Origin: an uncultured Rhodobacter sp.
GTDB lineage: Bacteria; Pseudomonadota; Alphaproteobacteria; Rhodobacterales; Rhodobacteraceae
Assembly (NCBI GenBank): GCA_937901435.1
Contig: CALGTJ010000204.1
Span: 1 to 6,269 of the forward strand
DNA: 6,269 bases
Direction of reading: 5' to 3'
Under the pieces are notes generated by a model. The model searched no databases. It saw only the letters and a program-made list of their open reading frames with translations, and was not told the origin of the DNA. Below, piece by piece: positions 1 through 6,269 of this stretch. Positions within the stretch are counted from its first letter, which is position 1. Each line of letters starts with the position of its first letter. Made by a program: the position numbers and the translations under genes.

Positions 1-24
1 CTAAGGACCTCTCACCACTATTGT

Positions 25-54
25 AAGGCCCCGCGTCTCGGACCACGGGCCTTT
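25..54 (+). terminator. Possible Rho-independent terminator of an upstream gene
   Basis: AAGGCCC at 25-31 pairs perfectly with GGGCCTT at 47-53. A 3x3 internal loop (32-34 with 44-46) follows, then a small GTC/GAC inner stem at 35-37 and 41-43. A short TTT at 52-54 follows the GC-rich arm and is soon interrupted by AA, so the U-tract is weak. The orientation fits a plus-strand gene ending left of the window, which cannot be seen. Confidence 0.4.
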
Positions 55-76
55 AATGTTGGGGGCGTAGATTCAT

Positions 77-105
77 TTGGGGGTGGTTTTGTTTGCCACC
101 ACCAA
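77..105. other. Ten-pair hairpin with a T-rich loop
   Basis: TTGGGGGTGG at 77-86 pairs with CCACCACCAA at 96-105, giving nine Watson-Crick pairs and one G-A mismatch at 81/101. The nine-base loop is T-rich. No T-run follows on either strand, so it is not a standard terminator. It may be a structured RNA element or mRNA end-stabilising stem of an upstream transcript, or the remnant of a repeat. Its function is unknown. Confidence 0.4.
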
Positions 106-122
106 CTGAGGAAGCAGACATT

Positions 123-135
123 GCTTAGGCTAAGC
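123..135. promoter_or_regulatory. Perfect 13-bp palindrome, possible protein-binding site
   Basis: GCTTAG at 123-128 and CTAAGC at 130-135 are perfect inverted arms around a single G at 129. The spacer is too small for an RNA hairpin loop, so a dimeric DNA-binding protein would be the natural reader if the site is functional. No gene starts close by, and chance is a real alternative. Confidence 0.2.
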
Positions 136-330
136 GCCAACGACTGCTATGCGGACAAAGCCGCCTTATGCAGATGCAGCTAGTGCTAACGCGGCATTTG
201 CTTGCATTTGCAGTACTCATATCGTTGGGGCGCGGCGGATGTCGTCAGACCGGTCATTCGCGAGGTTTGTTTTTCTGCAAAGTGATCCGACGACTGCTTT
301 CGTAGTGCCATACCTGGTCCGACAGGGATT

Positions 331-345
331 AAACTCTCGGAGTTT
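331..345 (-). terminator. Weak stem-loop after the regulator gene
   Basis: AAACTC at 331-336 and GAGTTT at 340-345 form a six-pair stem with a three-base loop, 26 bases beyond the stop codon of the minus-strand regulator. The stem is AT-rich, and on the minus strand it is followed by AATCCC instead of a T-run. It could contribute to transcript ending, but it is not a textbook terminator. Confidence 0.25.
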
Positions 346-371
346 TCTCAGCCATGGCATTCATTCAGGTT

Positions 372-1241
372 TCAAAAGTCCTGCGCCCTTATCCAGTCTC
401 TGAAGAGTTCTGCGGCTGCCGAAATGTTCCCCTTTGTTGGCAGCGAGATACAGTAAGCGAAGTTTGTCAGCGCAAGATCCGAGATCCAGACGAGATGACC
501 GCTTTCGATCTCTGGCTCTGCAAACGCATCCTGCATCCCCAATCCATTTCCAGCAATGACCGCCTGAAGGCGGCTGTTGGCGTCCGGCAGCGAAAGTGCG
601 TTCTTTCTCGGCGCGAATGTCAGTCCCGCGATGTCATGCCAGTCGCGCCAGGCTGCCATGCCGGATGCATCCGGCAAGAGGGGGATTTCCCGAACGGCAT
701 TTTCAAGGCCAAGTGCTTCGACGCGGGCTGCGGTTTCCGGGCTGGCCAAAGGCCTGGTGTTGGATTTGAACAGCACTTCAACGTCCATGTCCTCGGCCGA
801 AGGATCGCACCAGAAGATCGACAGATCGAGAGCGCGGTTCTGCAGATCGGCCCTGGTATTGATCGGTTCGACCTTGAGCGAAATGTCGGGATTGGCGCGG
901 GTGAAGTCGGACAGCCTCGGGCCGAGCCACCGCGCGATGAACCAGCTGTGGGCGCCCACGCACAGTGGTTCTTCAACGGTTGATCTTATCTCGTCCATCA
1001 CGGTCTCGATATGGCTCAGGTGCCGTGCCGCTGCGTCTTTCAGGCGCGTGCCTTCCGCCGTCAGGCGGATATGAGTGTGGCGGCGCTCGAACAGGCGCAC
1101 GCCCAATTCGTCCTCCAGCTTTGCGATCTGGTAGCTCACCGCGCCCTTGGACATGTTCAAGGCATCCCCTGCCGCCGTGAAGCTCATTCGCTCGGCAACG
1201 GTGCGAAATATGTTGAGGCTGTCAAAGGATCGAAATCGCAT
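372..1241 (-). CDS. LysR-type transcriptional regulator, GcvA-like
   Basis: This is a 289-residue cytoplasmic DNA-binding regulator, of usual length for the LysR family. The N-terminal winged helix-turn-helix spans about residues 5-63, with the family pattern SFTAAGDAL at 20-28, GAVSYQIAKLE at 33-43 and LGVRLFERR at 46-54. A linker helix follows, then a periplasmic-binding-protein-like effector domain from about residue 90 to the end. The segment ending in ARWLGPRLSDF resembles the start of the effector domain in the GcvA, DsdC and AmpR branch. The ATG at 1241 gives the canonical N-terminus, although I see no good Shine-Dalgarno sequence before it. The gene is divergent from the acyl-CoA dehydrogenase operon with a 93-bp gap, the usual arrangement for a LysR protein that controls its neighbour and itself. 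Its ligand, presumably the pathway substrate or a metabolite of it, is inferred and not identified. I am sure of the family but not of the target. Confidence 0.93.
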   Translation of the reverse strand: MRFRSFDSLNIFRTVAERMSFTAAGDALNMSKGAVSYQIAKLEDELGVRLFERRHTHIRLTAEGTRLKDAAARHLSHIETVMDEIRSTVEEPLCVGAHSWFIARWLGPRLSDFTRANPDISLKVEPINTRADLQNRALDLSIFWCDPSAEDMDVEVLFKSNTRPLASPETAARVEALGLENAVREIPLLPDASGMAAWRDWHDIAGLTFAPRKNALSLPDANSRLQAVIAGNGLGMQDAFAEPEIESGHLVWISDLALTNFAYCISLPTKGNISAAAELFRDWIRAQDF

Positions 1242-1334
1242 GATTCTGTTTAATTGAGCTGAACACAGAGATCAAGAAATTGGGTTTGCCGCTGACCGGT
1301 TTGGACATCTACTCTCACTGCAGGGAGAGACATC
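1242..1334. promoter_or_regulatory. Divergent control region with possible LysR site
   Basis: This 93-bp gap separates the start codons of the regulator and the operon, so it should carry both promoters and the regulator's operator. An inverted repeat, TCTGT at 1245-1249 and ACAGA at 1265-1269 with a 15-base spacer, lies next to the regulator start. Between its arms is the near-palindrome TTGAGCTGAA at 1254-1263. LysR proteins typically bind T-N11-A dyads, and several T-N11-A pairs occur here (for example T1255/A1267), but that pattern is too loose to be decisive. I see no convincing -35/-10 pair for either direction. Confidence 0.5.
1323..1327 (+). promoter_or_regulatory. Ribosome binding site of the acyl-CoA dehydrogenase
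   Basis: GGGAG, continued by AGA, lies seven bases before the ATG at 1335. This is good Shine-Dalgarno spacing and supports that start codon. Confidence 0.75.
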
Positions 1335-2984
1335 ATGACACCACGCGATCCGATTTCGCATTTGCCGACCCACCAAGTCATCAACATGCCGCCCCACATG
1401 GGCGATCAGGACCTGTGGGGGAATGATCGTGCGCTGAGACACTGGGCATCTCACATGGGCGGGGCCGGTCATGCCGGGCATTTTGCCCATGTCGGACATC
1501 TCACCGGGCTGGATGAGACCTTTGAGAAAGCGAACCAAGCCAACCGACATGGGCCGGAATTGCGCGCCTTTGATCGCTATGGCATGCGGATCAACGCGGT
1601 AGAGTTTCATCCCGCTTATCATGACCTGATGCATCTCGCGATTTCCAATAAGGTGCATAATTTCGCCTGGCATAACGAGGACAATGCAGGACATGTAGGC
1701 CAGTCTGTTCTAACCTATATGTTCAGCCAGCCCGAGGGCGGCGTGATGTGTCCGATGGCGATGACCTATTCCGTTGTGCCGTCGCTTCGCATGGCACCGT
1801 ATTTGGCGGAGGAATGGATGCCGCGCCTTCTGTCAACGCAATATGACAGGCGCGACATTCCGGCGGCTGAAAAGACCGGCGCCATGATCGGCATGTTCAT
1901 GACCGAGAAACAGGGCGGGTCGGATGTGCGCGCCAATTCGACAGTGGCCCGACCGATCGGTGACGGCTACCTGCTGACCGGGCACAAATTCTTCTGCTCG
2001 GCCCCGATGTGTGATGCATTTCTGGTACTGGCCAATACCGAAGTTATGGGAATTTCCTGCTTCCTCGTGCCCCGATGGCGACCCGATGGCACGCGCAACA
2101 CTCTGTTTATCCAGCGGATGAAAGACAAACTGGGCAATCACTCCAACGCGTCGACCGAAATGGAGTTTCAGGACACATACGGTGTGATGGTCGGCGAGGA
2201 AGGCCGTGGCATCCGCACGATCATTGAGATGGTCACTGGCAACCGGCTGTATTGTGCCATGTCCTCGGCCGGAATCATGCGGCAGGCTTTGGTGCAGGCG
2301 TTGCATCATACATCGCACCGCTCGGCCTTTCAGAAACGCCTGATCCAACAGCCGCTGATGCAGAATGTTCTGGCCGACATGGCGGTTGAGGTCGAGGCCG
2401 CGCTGGCGCTCGGGCTGCGCGTGGCGCAGGCGATGGACCGCATGGATGACCCGGCCGAGGCGGCGCTGGCCCGCATTGGCACGGCAGTCGCGAAATACTG
2501 GAACACCAAACGCTGCCCGAGCCTGGTGGTCGAGGCGCTCGAATGCCATGGCGGCCCGGGCTATGTCGAAGAGAGCATCATGCCCCGGCTTTACCGCGAA
2601 GCGCCGCTCAACTCGATCTGGGAAGGGTCGGGCAATGTGATGGGGCTCGACGTGCTGCGGGCCATGGGGCGCGAGGCCGAGGCGATCCCCGCCGTGATGG
2701 CGGAACTGGAGAAGGCGCGCGGAAACCATCCCAATCTTGACCGGGCAATCGACGATCTGCGCGATGAACTGGCCGACCCGGAGGGGCTGGAAGCCCGAAT
2801 GCGCATGGTGACCGAGATGATGGCCCTGACCTTGCAAGCGGCGCTGCTGACCCGCCACGGCGACAGCCCCGTTGCCGATGCCTTCTGCGCCAGCCGCCTT
2901 GCCCCACGCTATCGCGGGGCGTTCGGGACCCTGCCCAAGGGGCTCGACCTTGACGCCATCATCAGCCGCGCCCTGCCGGGCTGA
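1335..2984 (+). CDS. AidB-like acyl-CoA dehydrogenase
   Basis: This 549-residue flavoprotein is close in length to E. coli AidB (about 540) and colinear with it from end to end as I recall that sequence. It should bind FAD and belongs to the acyl-CoA dehydrogenase superfamily, which forms an alpha-beta double bond in acyl-CoA thioesters. Diagnostic segments are MTEKQGGSDV at 189-198, GHKFFCSA at 216-223, KDKLGNHSNAS at 263-273 and a C-terminal SIWEGSGN segment, whose Glu430 sits where many family members carry the catalytic base. A C-terminal extension beyond about residue 445 is typical of the AidB branch. Oddly, the N-terminus is rich in histidine (nine in the first 55), including H46-x2-H-x2-H-x2-H55. 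AidB of E. coli is linked to alkylation damage and binds DNA, but here the operon with a CoA ligase and a folate methyltransferase argues for a catabolic dehydrogenase. The gene is first in the operon, 33 bases before the next chosen start. The family is certain; the substrate is unknown. Confidence 0.93.
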   Translation: MTPRDPISHLPTHQVINMPPHMGDQDLWGNDRALRHWASHMGGAGHAGHFAHVGHLTGLDETFEKANQANRHGPELRAFDRYGMRINAVEFHPAYHDLMHLAISNKVHNFAWHNEDNAGHVGQSVLTYMFSQPEGGVMCPMAMTYSVVPSLRMAPYLAEEWMPRLLSTQYDRRDIPAAEKTGAMIGMFMTEKQGGSDVRANSTVARPIGDGYLLTGHKFFCSAPMCDAFLVLANTEVMGISCFLVPRWRPDGTRNTLFIQRMKDKLGNHSNASTEMEFQDTYGVMVGEEGRGIRTIIEMVTGNRLYCAMSSAGIMRQALVQALHHTSHRSAFQKRLIQQPLMQNVLADMAVEVEAALALGLRVAQAMDRMDDPAEAALARIGTAVAKYWNTKRCPSLVVEALECHGGPGYVEESIMPRLYREAPLNSIWEGSGNVMGLDVLRAMGREAEAIPAVMAELEKARGNHPNLDRAIDDLRDELADPEGLEARMRMVTEMMALTLQAALLTRHGDSPVADAFCASRLAPRYRGAFGTLPKGLDLDAIISRALPG

Positions 2985-3002
2985 TCCACTCACCCAAGAC
3001 CG

Positions 3003-3009
3003 AAAGGAG
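3003..3009 (+). promoter_or_regulatory. Ribosome binding site that decides the GcvT-like start
   Basis: AAAGGAG at 3003-3009 is a strong Shine-Dalgarno sequence. It ends only two bases before the ATG at 3012, which is too close, but eight bases before the in-frame ATG at 3018, which is ideal. The next ATG, at 3027, is 17 bases away and too far. The site therefore favours 3018. Confidence 0.7.
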
Positions 3010-3017
3010 CCATGGAT

Positions 3018-4160
3018 ATGGCCGGAATGGTATTGCCCATGATCTCTAGCTGTGCTCGTTCGCCATGGTTCAAGGCGACGCGCGAGATCACCACCGCTTA
3101 TGGTGACCACGAAGGGCGTCTGACGCCCGTCACCTTTGAACGGCCAATCGTCGATGAATACCGGGTTTTGCGCACCAAGGCGGGCATTTTCGATGTGCCG
3201 GAGGTCCCGCTGGAAATCCGGGGGCCGGATGCGGCGGCGTTCCTTGACCATGTGTTCACGCGGCCTGTCAGCACCATGGCCGTAGACCGGGGGCGGTACG
3301 GCTTGATGTGTCATCATGGCGGCGGCATTGCATGCGATGGCGTGGTGTTCCGGCTGGCGGACGACAGGTTCTGGTATGTCCATGCGGACCGCGACGTGTT
3401 CACATGGCTTCAGGCCCTGCGCCCCGGCCATGACGTTGAAATTCGCGATCCGGGTGCCTGGGCGATCCAGATACAAGGGCCGACCAGCCTTGAGATACTG
3501 GATGCCTGCGTCGATGGCGGGGCCCCGGACGGGTTCAAATATTACCACGCGCGTCAGGTCACCATGGGCGGTCAGCCCGTCCTGATCAGCCGGACGGGAT
3601 GGACCGCCGAACTGGGCTTCGAAGTCTACAACATGGATCCGCATGTCGACGGCATGGCGCTTTGGTCTCACCTGATGGCGGCAGGCGCACCACATGGGAT
3701 GGAGATCCTGTCGACCTATGCCATGAACCCGCGCCGGATCGAGGCGGGGATCATGAATTACGGCACCGACATGGGGTGGGACACAACGCCGTTCGATCTG
3801 GGGCTGGGCGGGTTTGTCGACTTCGATCATGACTTCGTCGGGCGGGACGCCTTGCTAAGCGCTGACCGAAAGCATCGGTTCTCTGGCTTCATGACCGAGG
3901 CGAGAGACATCAAATGGGGATCGCCTGTCCTGACGGATGGCCAGGTGGTCGGCCGTGTGAAAGCCTTCGAGCCATCGCCAACCCTGGGCATGGGGATCGG
4001 CTATGTCCTCTTCGACACGCCCGAGGCCATGGCGGCCAATGCGTATACCGTGAAGGGCCGAGACGGGACTGAACATCCGCTGACCCTGCATGCACTGCCG
4101 TTCTTTGACCCTGACAAACGCATCCCCCGGGGCCTTGAGATCATGGAGTTCAAGGGATGA
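3018..4160 (+). CDS. GcvT-family folate-dependent demethylase (DmdA/LigM-like)
   Basis: This protein of about 380 residues (382 if the ATG at 3012 is used) has the glycine-cleavage T-protein fold, which binds tetrahydrofolate and accepts a one-carbon unit from the substrate. Numbering is from 3018. The N-terminal folate-binding domain contains GGGIACDGVVF with Asp107, at the position of the conserved T-protein aspartate, and the IQGPTSLEIL segment. GW-x4-GFEVY (W195 to Y204) has Trp where glycine-cleavage T-proteins usually have Tyr, as in DMSP demethylase DmdA. NYGTDM (247-252) followed by GLGGF (262-266) also matches the DmdA style, while FDHDFVGRDAL recalls the O-demethylases LigM and DesA. 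A C-terminal barrel follows. LigM is about 470 residues, so length fits DmdA better. No glycine-cleavage genes (gcvH, gcvP) are adjacent; its neighbours are a CoA ligase and an acyl-CoA dehydrogenase. I infer a methyl-transferring demethylase of unknown substrate. An ordinary aminomethyltransferase remains possible. Its stop overlaps the next start. Confidence 0.85.
   Translation: MAGMVLPMISSCARSPWFKATREITTAYGDHEGRLTPVTFERPIVDEYRVLRTKAGIFDVPEVPLEIRGPDAAAFLDHVFTRPVSTMAVDRGRYGLMCHHGGGIACDGVVFRLADDRFWYVHADRDVFTWLQALRPGHDVEIRDPGAWAIQIQGPTSLEILDACVDGGAPDGFKYYHARQVTMGGQPVLISRTGWTAELGFEVYNMDPHVDGMALWSHLMAAGAPHGMEILSTYAMNPRRIEAGIMNYGTDMGWDTTPFDLGLGGFVDFDHDFVGRDALLSADRKHRFSGFMTEARDIKWGSPVLTDGQVVGRVKAFEPSPTLGMGIGYVLFDTPEAMAANAYTVKGRDGTEHPLTLHALPFFDPDKRIPRGLEIMEFKG
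4145..4148 (+). promoter_or_regulatory. Ribosome binding site within the preceding gene
   Basis: GGAG at 4145-4148 lies inside the end of the GcvT-like gene, eight bases before the ATG at 4157. Together with the ATGA overlap (4157-4160) it indicates translational coupling of the last two genes. Confidence 0.65.
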
Positions 4161-6262
4161 AAGACACTGCCTCCAGCGCTCGCCGCGAAAACCTGAAACG
4201 GCTCCTGAAACCGCGCCACATCGCTTTTGTCGGTGGCAAGGCGGTCGAGGACTGTATCAACGCCACCCGAAAATCCGGCTTTGCCGGGGACATCTGGGTG
4301 GTGCATCCGAAATACGAGGAACTGGCAGGCATCCCATGCGTGCCCACCCTTGCCGACCTGCCCGAACCGCCGGATGCCACCCTGATTGCCGTATCGCGTG
4401 AGCGCACCATTGACGTAGTGGCAGAACTTAACGCAATGGGTGCGGGCGGGGCGGTGTCCATTGTCGGCGAGTTTGCCGAAACGGGAGAGGACGGGGCCGC
4501 GTTACAGGCTCGGCTGATTGAAGCGGCCGGAGATCTTGCACTTGTCGGCCCGAATTGCCTTGGGCTAATGAACATGTTCGATCGCGCAGCGGTCTGGGGC
4601 GGCGATAACGTGTTCGAACCGGTCAGTGGTGACGGTGTCGCTCTGATCAGCCAGTCGGGCTATGTCGCCTATTCGATCACCAATGTCGAAGAGGCTTTGC
4701 CGCTGGGCTACGTCATCAGCATGGGCAATCAGGCGGTGCTGAACGTCGCCGATTTCATCGAAGCCCTGCTGGATGATCCGCGGGTCCGCGCCATCGGCCT
4801 CTATCTGGAAGGGATCGTCGATGTCGCCGCGCTGAGCCGTGCGGCCCTGCGCGCGACCCTAAAGGGCGTTCCGATCGTGGCTTTGAAGGCTGGCGGCACG
4901 CAGGAAAGCTCCGAACTGACCCGCAGCCATTCGGGCACCCTCGCGGTTGCAAACGAGCTGTGGAGCGCGCTGTTTCGCCGCCTCGGCATCGTCGAGGCCG
5001 GGTCGCCCAAGGTCTTGGTCGAGACGCTGAAGCTTCTCGGCTCGCCCAAGCTGCCAAAAGGCAACCGCGTGGTTGCTGCCGCAAATTCCGGCGGCTATGC
5101 CGCGATGATCGGCGAAAAGGGCCGCGCCGCAGGTCTGGAGTTTCCCGCGCCAAGCGATGCAGCACAGCAAGCCTTGCGCGAGGATGTGCCCGATCTGGTG
5201 TCGCTGCTGAACCCGCTCGACTGGAACCTGCCCTGGGCCAGCATGGCGCGGTCCGAGACCTCGGATGTCGGCCTTGGCCATCTTATGACCGATGAGGTCG
5301 ACCTCTTGGTCTATTTCATCGACTGGCCCCGCCAGAAGGATGTCGCGAACGTGTGGTGGCCAACGCTCGAAGGCCTGATCCGCCTGAATGCACGGATCGC
5401 CCAACCGGTTTTGGTCGCAAGCGTCTTCCCCGACGGGTTGCCCCCGGAATTGCGCCGCCAACTGACCGAGGCGGGCCTGATCTGCCTTCAGGGGCTGGAC
5501 GACGCATTGGCGGCGATCGCAGCGGCAGGCAAATACCACAGCTTGCGTCGCGTGGTTCTGGCGGACCCTGAAAACCGGGAACTGTCTGCTCCCCCACCCG
5601 AGCCCAGGTCGGTCATCCAACTTGACGAGGCAGAGGGAAAGACAGCATTGGCAAGCTGGGGGCTGACGACCCCTATGGGCGTGACGGGTTCGGCTGGGCA
5701 AGTGATTGCTGAGGCCGAAACACTCGGGTTTCCGCTCGCGGTCAAGCTTCTCAGCGCCGATCTGGCCCACAAAAACCACGCAGGCGCGGTGCATCTGAAC
5801 GTGAGCAGCAAACCCGCGCTGGAAGACGCGATTGAGGCAATCAGGATGTCTGTCAGAGCCTACGATCCGGCCCTGTCAACCGAGTGTTTTCTGATTGAAC
5901 GCATGGTGGCGTCCCCCCGTGCCGAATTCATCGTCGGCATCAGCTACAAGCCGGGATTAGGGCATGCTTTGGTCATTGGTCGCGGCGGGACGGCGGTTGA
6001 AGAGCTGAAGGATTATGCCACGTTGCTGCTCCCGGCGGGTCACACGCAAATCGAGGACGCGCTTGCCAGCCTGAAGATCAGCGGCAAGCTAAGGCTGTCC
6101 GATACCGAGCGAACCGCGCTTGTGACGCAGATCCAGGCTGTCGCTGCATTTGCGGAACAGCACAGAAGCAGTTTGGTGGAGCTCGACGTGAATCCGATCA
6201 TCCTTGACTCAGACGGGCGCGCCACTGCTGTAGACGCGTTGCTCCGACTCAGACGGGAGTAA
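4157..6262 (+). CDS. Fused ADP-forming acyl-CoA synthetase (acetate-CoA ligase family)
   Basis: This 701-residue enzyme belongs to the NDP-forming acyl-CoA synthetase superfamily, which joins a carboxylate to CoA through an acyl-phosphate and a phosphohistidine, using ATP. The alpha part comes first: a CoA-binding Rossmann domain (about 15-130) ending in GPNCLG (131-136), then ligase domains with SQSGY (165-169), MGN (189-191) and the SHSG motif whose His258 is the expected phosphohistidine. A proline-rich linker (about 478-483) leads to the beta part, an ATP-grasp domain with AHKNHAGAV (537-545), GRGGTAVEE and ELDVNP (675-680). Both halves look intact, so it should be active alone. In the second ligase domain, the usual NP-x-D motif is followed by WNLPW (W356, W360) in a Trp-rich stretch, which may shape an unusual acyl pocket. 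The ATP-dependent DMSP lyase DddX belongs to this same superfamily, so a lyase role is a rival to simple CoA ligation. The gene is translationally coupled to the demethylase-like gene. The family is firm; the substrate is unknown. Confidence 0.92.
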   Translation: MKDTASSARRENLKRLLKPRHIAFVGGKAVEDCINATRKSGFAGDIWVVHPKYEELAGIPCVPTLADLPEPPDATLIAVSRERTIDVVAELNAMGAGGAVSIVGEFAETGEDGAALQARLIEAAGDLALVGPNCLGLMNMFDRAAVWGGDNVFEPVSGDGVALISQSGYVAYSITNVEEALPLGYVISMGNQAVLNVADFIEALLDDPRVRAIGLYLEGIVDVAALSRAALRATLKGVPIVALKAGGTQESSELTRSHSGTLAVANELWSALFRRLGIVEAGSPKVLVETLKLLGSPKLPKGNRVVAAANSGGYAAMIGEKGRAAGLEFPAPSDAAQQALREDVPDLVSLLNPLDWNLPWASMARSETSDVGLGHLMTDEVDLLVYFIDWPRQKDVANVWWPTLEGLIRLNARIAQPVLVASVFPDGLPPELRRQLTEAGLICLQGLDDALAAIAAAGKYHSLRRVVLADPENRELSAPPPEPRSVIQLDEAEGKTALASWGLTTPMGVTGSAGQVIAEAETLGFPLAVKLLSADLAHKNHAGAVHLNVSSKPALEDAIEAIRMSVRAYDPALSTECFLIERMVASPRAEFIVGISYKPGLGHALVIGRGGTAVEELKDYATLLLPAGHTQIEDALASLKISGKLRLSDTERTALVTQIQAVAAFAEQHRSSLVELDVNPIILDSDGRATAVDALLRLRRE

Positions 6263-6269
6263 TCGGTCA

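Larger units (their letters stand above)
1..371. other. Intergenic region without a supported gene
   Basis: This stretch precedes the 3' end of the minus-strand regulator gene and holds no reading frame I would call a gene. An 84-codon open frame from 149 has no Shine-Dalgarno sequence before its ATG, ends inside the regulator gene and has an arbitrary-looking, Cys/Ser/Ala-rich composition. Base composition is visibly less GC-rich than the genes to the right. The region contains several inverted repeats (25-53, 77-105, 123-135, 331-345), which are listed separately. It could be a plain spacer between two transcription units, decayed coding sequence or a dispersed non-coding repeat. I cannot decide between these without a genome comparison. 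Confidence 0.6.

Noticed and set aside
140..298. Direct repeat ACGACTGCT at 140-148 and 290-298
   Set aside because: Nine bases repeated once over 150 bases is weak, and no insertion-sequence ends or target duplication accompany it.
351..358. Eight-base palindrome GCCATGGC
   Set aside because: Short and expected by chance; nothing nearby supports a role.
149..403. An 84-codon plus-strand frame in the left intergenic region
   Set aside because: No ribosome binding site, no recognised domain, low-complexity start, and its end runs into the 3' end of the LysR gene.
354..983. A 209-codon plus-strand frame opposite the LysR gene
   Set aside because: It covers the regulator gene in antisense, and the LysR protein has clear family motifs while this translation has none.
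1280..1308. TTGGGT at 1280-1285 and GGACAT at 1303-1308 as a -35/-10 promoter for the operon
   Set aside because: The spacing is right (17 bases) but the -10 match is poor, so I do not call it.
1833..3830. A 665-codon open frame on the minus strand across the dehydrogenase and the GcvT-like gene
   Set aside because: It lies opposite two clearly homologous genes, its composition (rich in His, Arg, Gln, Gly) is typical of an antisense shadow in GC-rich DNA, and I recognise no domain in it.
3018..4160. Housekeeping glycine-cleavage gene gcvT
   Set aside because: No gcvH or gcvP neighbour, and the Trp and YG-x-DM/GLG-x-F motifs differ from the usual T-protein pattern; no gene symbol is given.
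4859..5794. A 311-codon open frame on the minus strand inside the synthetase gene
   Set aside because: Antisense shadow of a well-supported gene, with no recognisable motif.

Overview
The window is GC-rich and densely coded, with one regulator gene divergent from a tight three-gene operon. Codon use (many GCG, GGC, CTG and CGC codons), the short gaps and the protein types suggest an alphaproteobacterium. A Rhodobacterales or Roseobacter-like organism is my best guess, but this is inferred from gene style and not from a marker gene.

Layout. Positions 1-371 hold no convincing gene. They are visibly less GC-rich and contain several small inverted repeats, including a possible terminator for a gene left of the window. 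On the minus strand, 372-1241 encodes a LysR-type regulator of the GcvA-like kind. The 93-bp gap at 1242-1334 is the divergent control region. On the plus strand follow an AidB-like acyl-CoA dehydrogenase (1335-2984), a folate-binding GcvT-fold methyltransferase (about 3018-4160) and a fused ADP-forming acyl-CoA synthetase with CoA-binding, ligase and ATP-grasp parts (4157-6262). The last two overlap by ATGA. The operon may continue past the right edge.

How the genes may work together. The GcvT-fold protein does not look like a housekeeping glycine-cleavage T-protein. Its GW-containing motif, YG-x-DM motif and GLG-x-F segment recall the tetrahydrofolate-dependent demethylases DmdA (dimethylsulfoniopropionate, DMSP) and LigM/DesA (methoxy-aromatics). 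Beside a CoA ligase and an acyl-CoA dehydrogenase, this gives the logic of the DMSP demethylation route: demethylate, form the CoA ester, desaturate. Here, however, the ligase is an NDP-forming type instead of AMP-forming DmdB, and the dehydrogenase is AidB-like instead of DmdC-like. The working hypothesis is a LysR-controlled pathway that removes a methyl group to folate from a small methylated (S-, N- or O-methyl) carboxylate and feeds the acid skeleton into CoA-ester oxidation. The substrate cannot be read from the sequence.
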